Assembly (NCBI GenBank): GCA_938045615.1
Contig: CALIBC010000178.1
Location: 186,001-250,000 of the forward strand
Length of the DNA stretch: 64,000 nucleotides
Direction: 5' to 3'
DNA from: an uncultured Clostridia bacterium
GTDB lineage: Bacteria; Bacillota; Clostridia; Peptostreptococcales; Anaerovoracaceae
A program made the translations under genes and the position numbers. Within the stretch, counting starts at the first letter, position 1. Every line of letters begins with the position of its first letter. Shown piece after piece: positions 44,829 through 53,258 of the stretch. The notes under the pieces are model-generated. The model made no database searches, had not been told where the DNA came from, and was given only the letters and a program-made list of their open reading frames with translations.

Positions 44829-44876
44829 AAAAGGTCGCTGTGTGGCGGAGGATTTGCCCGTCACACAAGCGACCTT
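44829..44876 (-). terminator. Conserved-core hairpin, copy C, terminator of eno
   Basis: AAAAGGTCGCTGTGTG pairs with CACACAAGCGACCTTTT (one bulge), with T runs on both sides. Read on the minus strand it carries the TGTGTGACGGG core seen in copies A and B, and it sits 100 bases after the enolase stop. The remainder of 44704-44976 shows no gene. Confidence 0.8.
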
Positions 44877-44976
44877 TTTTCGTGTCGTAGGCTCCACTGT
44901 TACAAAGAAAGATTTTTGGACTTACAAGAACCAAAGTAAGGTTTTTTAAGCACGCAGTGGTCAGTTCATGTAGCGA

Positions 44977-46275
44977 TTAGTTGCGTTTGAAAGCCTGCTT
45001 TCCGGGATATATCGCCGCAGCCCCGAGGCTTTCTTCGATGCGTAGCAGGCGATTATATTTGGCGACACGCTCACTTCTGGACGGTGCCCCCGTTTTGATC
45101 TGCCCCGTGTTGAGAGCCACCGCAAGATCGGCTATTGTGGTATCTTCGGTTTCTCCCGAACGATGTGAGGTCACGGCGGTGTAACCTGCTTTGTGAGCCA
45201 TTTTGATCGCTTCCAGAGTTTCCGACACGGAGCCGATCTGGTTGAGTTTTATCAGGATCGAGTTGGCGCAACCTGAGTCTATACCGTGGGAAAGTCTTTG
45301 CGTATTTGTTACAAAAAGGTCATCCCCGACAAGCTGCAGTTTATGTCCAAGTCTGTCGGTCATCTTACGCCATCCGTCCCAATCATCTTCATCAAGACCG
45401 TCCTCGATGGAGGCTATAGGATATTTTGAGGCAAGCTCATCCCAGTGGGAGATCAATTCCTCAGAGGTGAAATCGCATCCGCTCTTAGGGCGGTGATAGT
45501 AGCCTTTCCCTTTGGGCGACTTCCATTCGCTTGCTGCGGCGTCTATGGCAAGAACGAAATCTTCACCTGCTGTGTATCCGGCTTTTTTGATGGCTTCAAG
45601 GATGTGCTCTATGGCGTCGCTGTCATCTTTTAAATCGGGGGCAAAACCGCCCTCATCACCTACAGCAGTTGTATTTCCTTCACTTTTGAGAATCTTTTGG
45701 AGTGAATGAAACACTTCAGTACACCAACGAAGAGCCTCTTTGAAGGACGGTGCACCCACGGGCATGATCATAAATTCCTGTGTATCGACGGAGTTACTTG
45801 CGTGAGCGCCTCCATTGAGTATATTCATCATAGGTATGGGAAGAACGTTGCCTGCAAGTCCACCGAGGAATTTATAAAGAGGGAGCCCCAGAGAAGTTGC
45901 TGCCGCACGGGCGCTTGCCATGGAAACGGCAAGTACTGCATTGGCTCCCAATTTGGACTTGTTGGGTGTTCCGTCAAGCGCAAGCATCGCACCGTCGATG
46001 TCATATATGTTTTGCGGATCCAAACCCTTGACAGCCTGGTGAATCAATGTATTTATGTTGTTTACGGCAGTCAGAACCCCTTTTCCCCCGAATCTTGAAT
46101 CGACGCCGTCGCGAAGTTCGACGGCTTCAAATTCGCCTGTCGAGGCACCGCTTGGCACTGCGGCCGTACAAGAGGTTCCGTCTGCAAGAACAACCTCCGC
46201 CTCAACCGTGGGGTTACCCCTGGAATCGATAATTTCCCTGCCTTTAACGTGCTCAATAGTAAGATGTTTGATCAT
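44977..46275 (-). CDS. eno: Enolase
   Basis: Interconverts 2-phosphoglycerate and phosphoenolpyruvate in glycolysis. At 432 residues it is standard. Visible are SRGNPTVEAEV, PSGASTGEFEAVELRDG-type residues, NGGAHASNSVDTQEFMI, the Mg ligands in AIDAAASEW, SIEDGLDEDDWDGW and LVGDDLFVTN, and the catalytic LIKLNQIGSVSETLEAI with SHRSGETEDTTIADL. It is transcribed alone and ends at hairpin copy C. Confidence 0.97.
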   Translation of the reverse strand: MIKHLTIEHVKGREIIDSRGNPTVEAEVVLADGTSCTAAVPSGASTGEFEAVELRDGVDSRFGGKGVLTAVNNINTLIHQAVKGLDPQNIYDIDGAMLALDGTPNKSKLGANAVLAVSMASARAAATSLGLPLYKFLGGLAGNVLPIPMMNILNGGAHASNSVDTQEFMIMPVGAPSFKEALRWCTEVFHSLQKILKSEGNTTAVGDEGGFAPDLKDDSDAIEHILEAIKKAGYTAGEDFVLAIDAAASEWKSPKGKGYYHRPKSGCDFTSEELISHWDELASKYPIASIEDGLDEDDWDGWRKMTDRLGHKLQLVGDDLFVTNTQRLSHGIDSGCANSILIKLNQIGSVSETLEAIKMAHKAGYTAVTSHRSGETEDTTIADLAVALNTGQIKTGAPSRSERVAKYNRLLRIEESLGAAAIYPGKQAFKRN

Positions 46276-46365
46276 GATTTGCTCCTTTCAAATTTGCCTT
46301 AAATTCTAACGTATATGATAGCACAGTAAAGCGCACGTTGCCAGTGGGTATATAGTGGAATGATG

Positions 46366-47064
46366 TCATATGCGGGCGTTTTCGGGGAGGTCTGGGTCAT
46401 ATAGAGTCAAATGTTTTTTTCGTCGTGTTTCGAGCATGTCGATGAGACGCTGATTTTTGCTGCCTCGGAAAGGGAGGGTCAAATCTCTCAGTCGGTCTAC
46501 ATACCTGCCGTCGATCAGAACATCTATGAGTCCAAGAAGCCCGCGAAGTGCAAGTTGTTTGCGTGCTTTGACTTCCTTTGACGCAAATGCCGATAGTTCC
46601 GGGATCTCCGACAATTGTTCCACCGTTGTTTCGGCAATCGTAAGTAATTCCGCAAAAGTGTAACCGGAGTACATCCACAGGGAAAGTCCACGCTCCTTAA
46701 CCTTGAGGGCGAGATTATAGAATGCCGGAGACTGGCATGTCGGTTCGCCGCCACTGAAAGTGACGCCCGAAAGTAGGGGATTTTCGTCGATTGCATCCAC
46801 TATCTTGCTGATTTTGCAGTCAAATCCTCCGAGAAAATCATGCGTGGAAACATTGTGACACCCGGGACAGGCATGAGGGCAGCCTTGACAGAACACAGTA
46901 AAGCGTATCCCCGGACCGTCGACTATGGATTCCCTTACCACGCCGGCGATGCGAAGTGTGTCCTGGCGCATAAGAAGAGCGGCATCCCCGGGGGCGCCAC
47001 TCATCTTGTCCGTGCATTTGTTTATGTATTCATTGTTGTGAAGTTTACTTTTTAATTTACTCAT
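46366..47064 (-). CDS. nrdG: Anaerobic ribonucleotide reductase activating protein
   Basis: Radical-SAM enzyme that installs the glycyl radical on NrdD. The cluster motif is CQGCPHACPGCHN (CxxxCxxC within it), with VDGPGIRFTVFCQG before and SGVTFSGGEPTCQ after for SAM binding. The 232-residue product is longer than typical NrdG (about 155-180) owing to N- and C-terminal extensions. ATG 46968 (RQDTLRIAGVV) would give a standard N-terminus; neither start has a strong ribosome site. It lies 81 bases after nrdD in the same direction. Confidence 0.92.
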   Translation of the reverse strand: MSKLKSKLHNNEYINKCTDKMSGAPGDAALLMRQDTLRIAGVVRESIVDGPGIRFTVFCQGCPHACPGCHNVSTHDFLGGFDCKISKIVDAIDENPLLSGVTFSGGEPTCQSPAFYNLALKVKERGLSLWMYSGYTFAELLTIAETTVEQLSEIPELSAFASKEVKARKQLALRGLLGLIDVLIDGRYVDRLRDLTLPFRGSKNQRLIDMLETRRKKHLTLYDPDLPENARI

Positions 47065-47145
47065 CGCAATATTTCAATCCGATCGGCTCGTGGCGGAAGT
47101 GTAATGGTATTTGTGAAGTCTCGCATATTCCGCTTCGGCTCGGGT

Positions 47146-49491
47146 CTACAGAGATTCAAGCTCCGTTCTCGTACTGTGCTTGACCCTGTCACACTCTTCC
47201 TGAGTCTTTGCATCGTTCCAATGATCCATCGTTCCCACGAGGTAGCCGGTGATTCTGCGGATTCTCTCGAATTTTGGACCTTCGTCGTGTTCTTTGCGAC
47301 CGCAGTGTGGGCATTCATTGTCGATTATTCCCGTATAGCCGCAGCAAGGGTCTCTGTCGACAGGGTGATTGATGGAACCGTATCCGATTCCGTTTTCTTT
47401 CATACAGCGAACGACACTTTCATAGGCATCGAGGTTTTTTTGAGGATCGCCGTCAAGTTCTATGTAAGATATATGTCCGCCGTTGGTAAGCTCGTGGAAA
47501 GGAGCTTCTTTTTTGATCTTATCAAATGCATTGATGTTGAAATACACCGGAACGTGAAATCCGTTTGTATAGTAATCCCTGTCGGTTATTCCGGAAAGAT
47601 TTCCGAATCGACGGCGGTCGAGCTTTACAAAGCGACCGGAAAGACCTTCGGCGGGGGTTGCGATCACTGACCAGTTAAGTCCCGTTTTGCGAGCCTCCTC
47701 ATCCATCCGTTTTCTCATGTATGCGACGATCTCTATCCCGAGCTGCTCGGCTCTGTCAGACTCTCCGTGGTGTTCGCCGATGAGAGCCTTGAGGCATTCG
47801 GCAAGCCCGATGAACCCTATGGTGAGTGTACCGTGCTTGATTATCTCCTCTATGGTATCCTCCGGCGACAATTTGTCGGAATCCATCCAAACTCCCTGTC
47901 CCATGAGGAAAGGAAAGTTTTTAACTTTCTTTTGACTTTGTATCTTCATACGCTCATTGAGCTGACCTATGCAGATGTCTATCATGTGGTCGAGATTTTC
48001 GAAGAACACTTCGAGATCTCCCTTGGCTTTCAGAGCCAGGCGCGGGAGGTTTATCGAGGTGAATGAAAGATTACCTCTTCCGTATACGACTTCTCTGGAC
48101 GGATCGTACACATTGCCCAAAACCCTTGTTCTGCACCCCATGTATGCGCACTCTGTCTCAGGATGCCCTTCCTTGTAATACTGTTTGTTGAACGGCGCAT
48201 CCAGAAAAGAGAAGTTGGGGAACAGTCTCTTTGCACTCGTTTTGCACGCAAGTTTAAAAAGATCGTAGTTCGGATCTTCCGGATTGTAGCTGATTCCCTC
48301 TTTCACCTTGAAAATCTGGATAGGGAAGATAGGTGTTTCGCCGTTGCCCAGCCCCGCATCTGTGGCTTCCATGACAGATTTCATAACAAGGCGTCCCTCG
48401 GGAGAGGTGTCGGTGCCGTAGTTGATGGAACTGAAAGGAACCTGGGCGCCTGCTCTCGAATGCATGGTGTTGAGATTGTGGATCAAAGCCTCCATGGCTT
48501 GATAAGTTTTTCTGACGATTTCCCTGTCTGCGAATTTCGTGGCTTGTTCCTGTAACTTGAGAATGGTTTTTTCGTCGCCGTATCCGGAAAGGGACTTGCG
48601 TTCTATCTCTTTGTAGTTGTTGTCCCATGACATGCACGGGTAAGCGTTGTATTCTTTCTCTATGGTTTTGCCGAACTCTTTCATCATCGCAGGACCGTCT
48701 TCCACACCGAAGAGAAGCTCCAGCATTTTTCCCATGTTGGACAAATAAAGGCGTTTGTAACTTTTGCGCACTCCCGGAGCCATGCTGTAATCAAAATTGG
48801 GCACGGATTGTCCGCCGTGTTGGTCGTTTTGGTTTGACTGGATCGCAATGCATGCAAGCGCCGAATAACTTTCTATGTCGTTCGGCTCCCGCAAGTGACC
48901 GTGACCTGTCGAAAAACCGTCTTTCAGCAGGTTCACCAGGTCGATCTGGCAACAGGTCATCGTGAGAGTATAGAAGTCCATGTCGTGAATGTGAATATCG
49001 CCGTTGTTATGGGCTTTGGCAAATTTCGGATCTATCACATACATCTTGTAAAATTCTTTTGCGCCCTCGGAACCGTATTTGAGCATGGTGCCCATCGCCG
49101 TATTCCCGTCTATGTTTGCGTTTTCGCGCTTAACATCGTTGTCTTTTGCTTCCTTGAAAGTCAGATCTTCATATATATGCATGAGCTTGGTGTCCATGTC
49201 GCGTATCCGGGTTCGCTCGGCCCGGTAAAGGATATATTCCTTTGCGGTTCTGGCATGTCCGTTTTCGATCAGGATTTTTTCAACGGCGTCCTGTATCTGC
49301 TCAACCGTGGGGGTTGCCGTGTGGCAGACTTCCAAAAGATACAACTCGACCTGTTTTGCCAGATAAGTGGCCATCCCCCTGTCGCGGCCACCAAGAACTT
49401 TCGCCGCATTAAAAATAGCGTCGCTGATCTTGTCGATGCTGAATTCAACGACACGTCCGTCTCTTTTTATTATACGCTCAATTTCTCCCAT
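47146..49491 (-). CDS. nrdD: Anaerobic ribonucleoside-triphosphate reductase (class III)
   Basis: Makes deoxynucleotides without oxygen. The 781-residue protein has an N-terminal ATP-cone (IERIIKRDGRVVEFSIDKIS), the barrel segments HDMDFYTLTMTCCQIDL and HSRAGAQVPFSSINYG with the active Cys residues, and the C-terminal zinc and glycyl-radical region: CCGYTGIIDNECPHCG then RRITGYLVG, where the final Gly bears the radical. It is first in the nrdD-nrdG pair and sits behind candidate NrdR boxes. Confidence 0.96.
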   Translation of the reverse strand: MGEIERIIKRDGRVVEFSIDKISDAIFNAAKVLGGRDRGMATYLAKQVELYLLEVCHTATPTVEQIQDAVEKILIENGHARTAKEYILYRAERTRIRDMDTKLMHIYEDLTFKEAKDNDVKRENANIDGNTAMGTMLKYGSEGAKEFYKMYVIDPKFAKAHNNGDIHIHDMDFYTLTMTCCQIDLVNLLKDGFSTGHGHLREPNDIESYSALACIAIQSNQNDQHGGQSVPNFDYSMAPGVRKSYKRLYLSNMGKMLELLFGVEDGPAMMKEFGKTIEKEYNAYPCMSWDNNYKEIERKSLSGYGDEKTILKLQEQATKFADREIVRKTYQAMEALIHNLNTMHSRAGAQVPFSSINYGTDTSPEGRLVMKSVMEATDAGLGNGETPIFPIQIFKVKEGISYNPEDPNYDLFKLACKTSAKRLFPNFSFLDAPFNKQYYKEGHPETECAYMGCRTRVLGNVYDPSREVVYGRGNLSFTSINLPRLALKAKGDLEVFFENLDHMIDICIGQLNERMKIQSQKKVKNFPFLMGQGVWMDSDKLSPEDTIEEIIKHGTLTIGFIGLAECLKALIGEHHGESDRAEQLGIEIVAYMRKRMDEEARKTGLNWSVIATPAEGLSGRFVKLDRRRFGNLSGITDRDYYTNGFHVPVYFNINAFDKIKKEAPFHELTNGGHISYIELDGDPQKNLDAYESVVRCMKENGIGYGSINHPVDRDPCCGYTGIIDNECPHCGRKEHDEGPKFERIRRITGYLVGTMDHWNDAKTQEECDRVKHSTRTELESL

Positions 49492-49624
49492 CGGTATACA
49501 CCTCTACTCCTTTATCAATATTCCTTTTTATTTTTAGCATTGCTTATTTGTAGTTTTTATTTGTCTTTGCTTCCGGAAACCGTTAATACGGCTTGATTGG
49601 ACACATTCAGGCAATCCCGAAAAT

Positions 49625-49672
49625 GTACCATATATAGTGGCTTGCCATGGAAACTAACACGAATTATACTAC
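49625..49672 (-). promoter_or_regulatory. Paired NrdR-like boxes at the nrdD promoter
   Basis: Box 1 (49625-49640) contains ACCATATATAGTG, close to the NrdR palindrome acaCwATATATwGtgt. Box 2 (49657-49672) is weaker. Their starts are 32 bases apart, the usual three-helical-turn NrdR spacing, and box 2 covers the -10. Confidence 0.55.
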
Positions 49673-49691
49673 TTCAAACGCATGAAAGCAA
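49663..49691 (-). promoter_or_regulatory. nrdD promoter
   Basis: On the minus strand, TTGCTT (49686-49691) and TATAAT (49663-49668) are separated by 17 bases. The leader to nrdD is about 165 bases. Confidence 0.7.
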
Positions 49692-49751
49692 TGGCATAAA
49701 AAAAGCTCCAAGCTTCTGAATTTTCCTATTGACGAAGGAGCGAATCCAAAA

Positions 49752-49805
49752 TTAATGGGATTTTAATGTTGGATTAATGGCGGGTTAATCTGGGCGGGGT
49801 ATGAT
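49752..49805 (+). promoter_or_regulatory. Four phased TTAAT repeats and -10 of the secreted-protein gene
   Basis: TTAAT begins at 49752, 49763, 49774 and 49785, each exactly 11 bases apart. A TATGAT -10 box follows at 49800-49805, and no usable -35 is present. Direct repeats with an 11-bp period just ahead of a weak -35 are how PhoB/PhoP/OmpR-type regulators bind and activate. Confidence 0.65.
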
Positions 49806-49852
49806 GTACACGTAAAATAAAATTTGAGAAATTTGAAGTTGGAGGTAAAAAA

Positions 49853-50305
49853 ATGATTAAGACAAACAAAAAATTGAAGAAGACCGTTGTTGCGGTATTG
49901 TCAATGTTGCTTCTTGCAGGAGCGATTGCGGCGGCAGGAACGGTCGGATCACACGCCGCAGGTGAAAAAGCACAGAAAAAGAAGGCGTGGCAGGCAGTTT
50001 CGGCGGCGGCAACGTATGCAAAAGCTCCGAAGATCGAGGATGTCGAGTACGATGATGAAGACAGAGAAGTGAACTTTGATTTTTACGGAAGAGTCATGTG
50101 GCATAAACCTAAAGTCACGATCACCGACAAGCATGGGAAATCGTACGTTATAAGGATTAACTCCAGAGATAGAGACGATATCGAGGTGAAAGTAAAACGC
50201 TTGAAGTACGGGGCGAAGTACAAGTATAAGATTTCGGGCGTGAAAGTAGAGGGTACGTCGGGATACAGAACCGTAAAAGGTTCATTCAGGGCGTATGACG
50301 ATTGA
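49853..50305 (+). CDS. Small secreted beta-rich protein
   Basis: A 150-residue exported protein: signal peptide (TVVAVLSMLLLAGAIAAAGT, then SHA-A cleavage), a Lys/Ala linker, and from residue 57 a compact beta domain (IEDVEYDDEDREVNFDFYGR ... KYKYKISGVKVEGTSGYRTV) resembling a fibronectin III-like sandwich. It has a good site, TTGGAGG, and lies behind the phased TTAAT repeats. The adjacent response regulator-kinase pair suggests it is a target or sensor accessory of that system. Not a named family. Confidence 0.78.
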   Translation: MIKTNKKLKKTVVAVLSMLLLAGAIAAAGTVGSHAAGEKAQKKKAWQAVSAAATYAKAPKIEDVEYDDEDREVNFDFYGRVMWHKPKVTITDKHGKSYVIRINSRDRDDIEVKVKRLKYGAKYKYKISGVKVEGTSGYRTVKGSFRAYDD

Positions 50306-50444
50306 CCTGCGTAAGTGAATGCGCACGGCTGTATCCGCAGTAGACGTTCAAAGCCCTTTCTTACTACATATGCGGCTCATTTGCGGGAATTTCGGATCTT
50401 GCGGATGAGCCGCGATGTCTTTTTGGCGGTTACTTCTTAAAATG

Positions 50445-50473
50445 GTGACAGAGCTGCTTGAATGCCTTATACT
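50445..50473 (+). promoter_or_regulatory. Promoter of the two-component operon
   Basis: GTGACA at 50445-50450 and TATACT at 50468-50473 with a 17-base spacer, 31 bases before the response regulator ATG. Confidence 0.6.
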
Positions 50474-50504
50474 AAAGGAGGATTCCATAAGGAGGTTGTA
50501 AGCC

Positions 50505-51170
50505 ATGAGAATTTTGGTTGTGGAAGATCAGAAAGATTTGAATGAGATCATAGTGCGAAAGTTGAGCAGGGAAAACTATGCAGTCGATTCCTGCGCAAAC
50601 GGTGAAGAGGCCTTGGAATATATGGAGTTTGCCGAGTATGATGCGGTGATATTGGATATAATGCTTCCGAAACTCACAGGTCTTGGCGTCCTGAAAAAAA
50701 TCAGAAAAGAAGGTAATAAAACGCCGGTTTTGCTGCTCACTGCACTGGGAACCGTGGAAGACCGTGTTGCGGGACTTGATGCCGGTGCGGATGATTATCT
50801 TGTGAAACCGTTTGATTTTGAAGAGTTGACGGCAAGGATAAGGGCTATGATCAGAAGGGCAGGCGGAAGAAGCGACAACGTGATTTCCGCAGGCGATTTG
50901 CTTCTTGATCAGGACAAGCGGCAGGTCAAGAGAGGTGACAAGGAAATAGTGCTGACCGCCAGAGAATTTGACATCCTTGAATATCTGATGCTGAACCGGG
51001 GAAAGGTTCTGTCGCGCGATAAACTTTCGACACATGTTTGGAATTACGACTATGACGGAGGATCGAACGTCATAGATGTTTATATGCACAAACTCAGAAA
51101 AAAGATAGATGAGAATTTTGAAGAAAAGAGGATAGTGACGCTGAAGGGAGTCGGCTACATGGTAGAGTGA
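50505..51170 (+). CDS. OmpR-family response regulator
   Basis: A 221-residue regulator with a receiver domain (RILVVEDQKDLNEIIVRKLS; phospho-acceptor Asp in AVILDIMLPKLTG; LLLTALG; YLVKPFDFEEL) and a C-terminal winged helix (LTAREFDILEYLMLNRGKVL, HVWNYDYDGGSNVIDVYMHK). OmpR/PhoB winged helices bind 11-bp direct repeats, matching the repeats at 49752-49789. Its stop shares bases with the kinase ATG. AAGGAGGTTG precedes the start. Confidence 0.96.
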   Translation: MRILVVEDQKDLNEIIVRKLSRENYAVDSCANGEEALEYMEFAEYDAVILDIMLPKLTGLGVLKKIRKEGNKTPVLLLTALGTVEDRVAGLDAGADDYLVKPFDFEELTARIRAMIRRAGGRSDNVISAGDLLLDQDKRQVKRGDKEIVLTAREFDILEYLMLNRGKVLSRDKLSTHVWNYDYDGGSNVIDVYMHKLRKKIDENFEEKRIVTLKGVGYMVE

Positions 51171-52555
51171 TGAAGAAATTGTCTGTCAAAACAAAAATCA
51201 CCATATGGTATACGGTTTTCCTGGTTTTGTTGACCGGGGTATTTATTGCCGTGCTTGCGACCTTTGGAAATTTGCATGCGCGGGAACTCGCAAAGTCCGG
51301 ACTGACAAGATCTGTCAGCGACATGGCTCTGTCGGTCAAAAAAGACGGAGAGGACTTTATACTCGACAAGAAACTCAGGTTCTATGACGACGGAGTCTTT
51401 CTCAGTGTGTATGATGGGAAAGGCAAGCTCATCGAGGGGAAGATTCCGCAGAAACTTACAGGATATCGGAATGTTTCAAAGGATAAGGTCACACGCGTAT
51501 CAGACGGCGAAGGCAGAGACTGGTATTTTTACGATAAGAAAGTAGCAATTCTCGGCAGGAGCGGTGAAAAAAAGTATGCGTGGATCAGAGGAATCGTCAA
51601 GGATCTTGCGGCAGACAGCAGTTTCACGTTTACGGCGAAGTGGTCGGCGCTACTTTTGCCTGTGCTGATACTGATCATAGCGGGCGGTGGGTTTCTGATA
51701 ATACGGCGGGGATTCAAACCGCTAAGAGAAATCCTTGTCACTGTGGGGGAAATCACAAAAAGCGGAGATCTGTCAAAGCGTATCAACGTGGAGGAGGAAG
51801 AAAGAAAATCGCTTGAGTCCGGCGATGAAATGCTGAATTTGAAGGTCACATTCAATGCGATGTTTGACAAATTGGAGGATACCCTTAACAAGGAGAAGCA
51901 GTTCACCTCCGATGCCTCACACGAGCTGCGAACGCCTCTTGCGGTGATAATTTCACAGAGCGAATATGCGCTGGAAGATTCTGACTATCGAAAAAAGGCT
52001 CTTGAAACGATAAACAAGGACGCCAAGCGCATGAGCCGGCTGTTGAACCGACTTCTTATACTGTCGAGGAGTGATTTGGGGAGACTTTCCGTCAATATGG
52101 AAAAAGTCGATCTGAGCGGACTTTGCGAAAGTGTGGGGGAGCAGCAGAGCCGAATAGCCGAGGAAGAGGGAATAAATATCCACCTCAATATAGTGGACGG
52201 AGTATGCGTGATGGGCGATGAAGACATGCTCATACGGGTTTTGATCAATTTGCTGGACAATGCCATCAAATACGGAAAATCCGATGTTGACTTTAGCCTT
52301 TTGAAAGAGGGCGATGAAGCAGTGATTTCCGTGCGTGACAGCGGTGCGGGAATTGCCCGGTCGGATCTGGATAAGATTTGGAGAAGATTTTACAGAGTGG
52401 AAAGGACGAGCGACAAACCCGGGGAGGGTCTTGGTCTTGCGATGGTTGAAACTCTGGTCAAAGCACATGGCGGAAGAGCCTTAGCTTGCAGCGTACGGGG
52501 AAAAGGTAGCACGTTTACGGTAAGGCTGCCGATTTTCAAAGGTGAACGGATTTGA
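51170..52555 (+). CDS. Sensor histidine kinase
   Basis: A 461-residue membrane kinase, partner of the preceding regulator. Two membrane helices (about residues 10-32 and 158-180) enclose a roughly 125-residue extracytoplasmic sensor domain of no known family. HAMP follows (RRGFKPLREILVTVGEITKS), then HisKA with SDASHELRTPLAVI, and the ATPase with NLLDNAIKYG, VRDSGAGIARSDL and EGLGLAMVETLVKAHGG. It is read from ATG 51170; a GTG at 51167 is less likely. The ligand is unknown; PepSY and secreted neighbours imply envelope sensing. Confidence 0.95.
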   Translation: MKKLSVKTKITIWYTVFLVLLTGVFIAVLATFGNLHARELAKSGLTRSVSDMALSVKKDGEDFILDKKLRFYDDGVFLSVYDGKGKLIEGKIPQKLTGYRNVSKDKVTRVSDGEGRDWYFYDKKVAILGRSGEKKYAWIRGIVKDLAADSSFTFTAKWSALLLPVLILIIAGGGFLIIRRGFKPLREILVTVGEITKSGDLSKRINVEEEERKSLESGDEMLNLKVTFNAMFDKLEDTLNKEKQFTSDASHELRTPLAVIISQSEYALEDSDYRKKALETINKDAKRMSRLLNRLLILSRSDLGRLSVNMEKVDLSGLCESVGEQQSRIAEEEGINIHLNIVDGVCVMGDEDMLIRVLINLLDNAIKYGKSDVDFSLLKEGDEAVISVRDSGAGIARSDLDKIWRRFYRVERTSDKPGEGLGLAMVETLVKAHGGRALACSVRGKGSTFTVRLPIFKGERI

Positions 52556-52643
52556 ACGCAGTATTCTAAGTTTGCAAGGGTCGTGGCTCATTGAACAGGT
52601 GACTGACGTAGCGGAACATAAAGAAAAACGAAACAATATATTG

Positions 52644-52683
52644 CATGCGGAATATATGGCATGCGGAATATGAACATGCGGAG
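52644..52683 (+). repeat. 16-bp-period repeats in the PepSY lipoprotein leader
   Basis: GCATGCGGAATAT occurs at 52644-52656 and 52660-52672, and CATGCGGA at 52676-52683, so copies are 16 bases apart. The last one merges into GCGGAGGG, the ribosome binding site of the next gene. Repeat number could tune spacing or expression. Confidence 0.75.
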
Positions 52684-52693
52684 GGATGCGAAG

Positions 52694-53131
52694 ATGAATG
52701 GAAAATACGTAAAAAATGCAAGACGTTGTTGCGTTGTGTTTTTTTTCGCTCTGCTCGTACCGATATTTGTGACGGGGTGCGGTGACAAAAGCGGAGGGGG
52801 AAAAGAGGGTCTTGCCATGGACACGACGACATCGGCGACGGAAGACAAAGAAAACAACGATAAAGTTTCCCAAAGTGATGAAAAGAATGTTAAAATAAAG
52901 AAAAAGTCGGCAAAGAGAAACTTCTCGGGAGATGTCGGGGAAGACCGGGTAAAGCGTACGGTGCTTGCAAAAGTTCCCGGAGCCGGAGTAGATGATATAA
53001 AGGACTTCGGATGGGAGCTTGACGACGGAATATATAAGTATGAAGGAGAAATCCATTACAAAGGACTTGAGTACAGCTTTGAAGTTGACGGAAAGACCGG
53101 AAGCATATTGGAGTGGGAAATTGACGATTAG
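52694..53131 (+). CDS. PepSY-domain lipoprotein
   Basis: A 145-residue lipoprotein: signal VFFFALLVPIFVTGC with a lipobox, a Ser/Thr/Asp/Lys spacer, and a single PepSY domain (VKRTVLAKVPGAGVDDIKDF, then GIYKYEGEIHYKGLEYSFEV and GKTGSILEWE). PepSY proteins bind ligands or inhibit proteases and often sit beside two-component systems like this one. The start at 52694 is chosen for GGAGGG at 52680-52685; 52661 is the alternative. Confidence 0.85.
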   Translation: MNGKYVKNARRCCVVFFFALLVPIFVTGCGDKSGGGKEGLAMDTTTSATEDKENNDKVSQSDEKNVKIKKKSAKRNFSGDVGEDRVKRTVLAKVPGAGVDDIKDFGWELDDGIYKYEGEIHYKGLEYSFEVDGKTGSILEWEIDD

Positions 53132-53258
53132 ACCTTGTGAAGTTAAGACAAGCCAACTTAAATCGGAGCAGGGTGTCGGAGATTCAGAGCGGACAAGCTG
53201 TGAGCCGGACAAGCTACGGGGCGTTGGAACGGCGAGGAGCAAGAAAGGAAGTTATACT

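Noticed and set aside
52481..53242. Minus-strand open frame of 253 codons across the PepSY region
   Set aside because: It overlaps a lipoprotein with clear signal peptide and PepSY domain on the plus strand and has no family features.
53019..53258. N-terminal extension of the flavodoxin frame
   Set aside because: It overlaps the lipoprotein in another frame; the flavodoxin fold starts at 53259 right after a good ribosome site.
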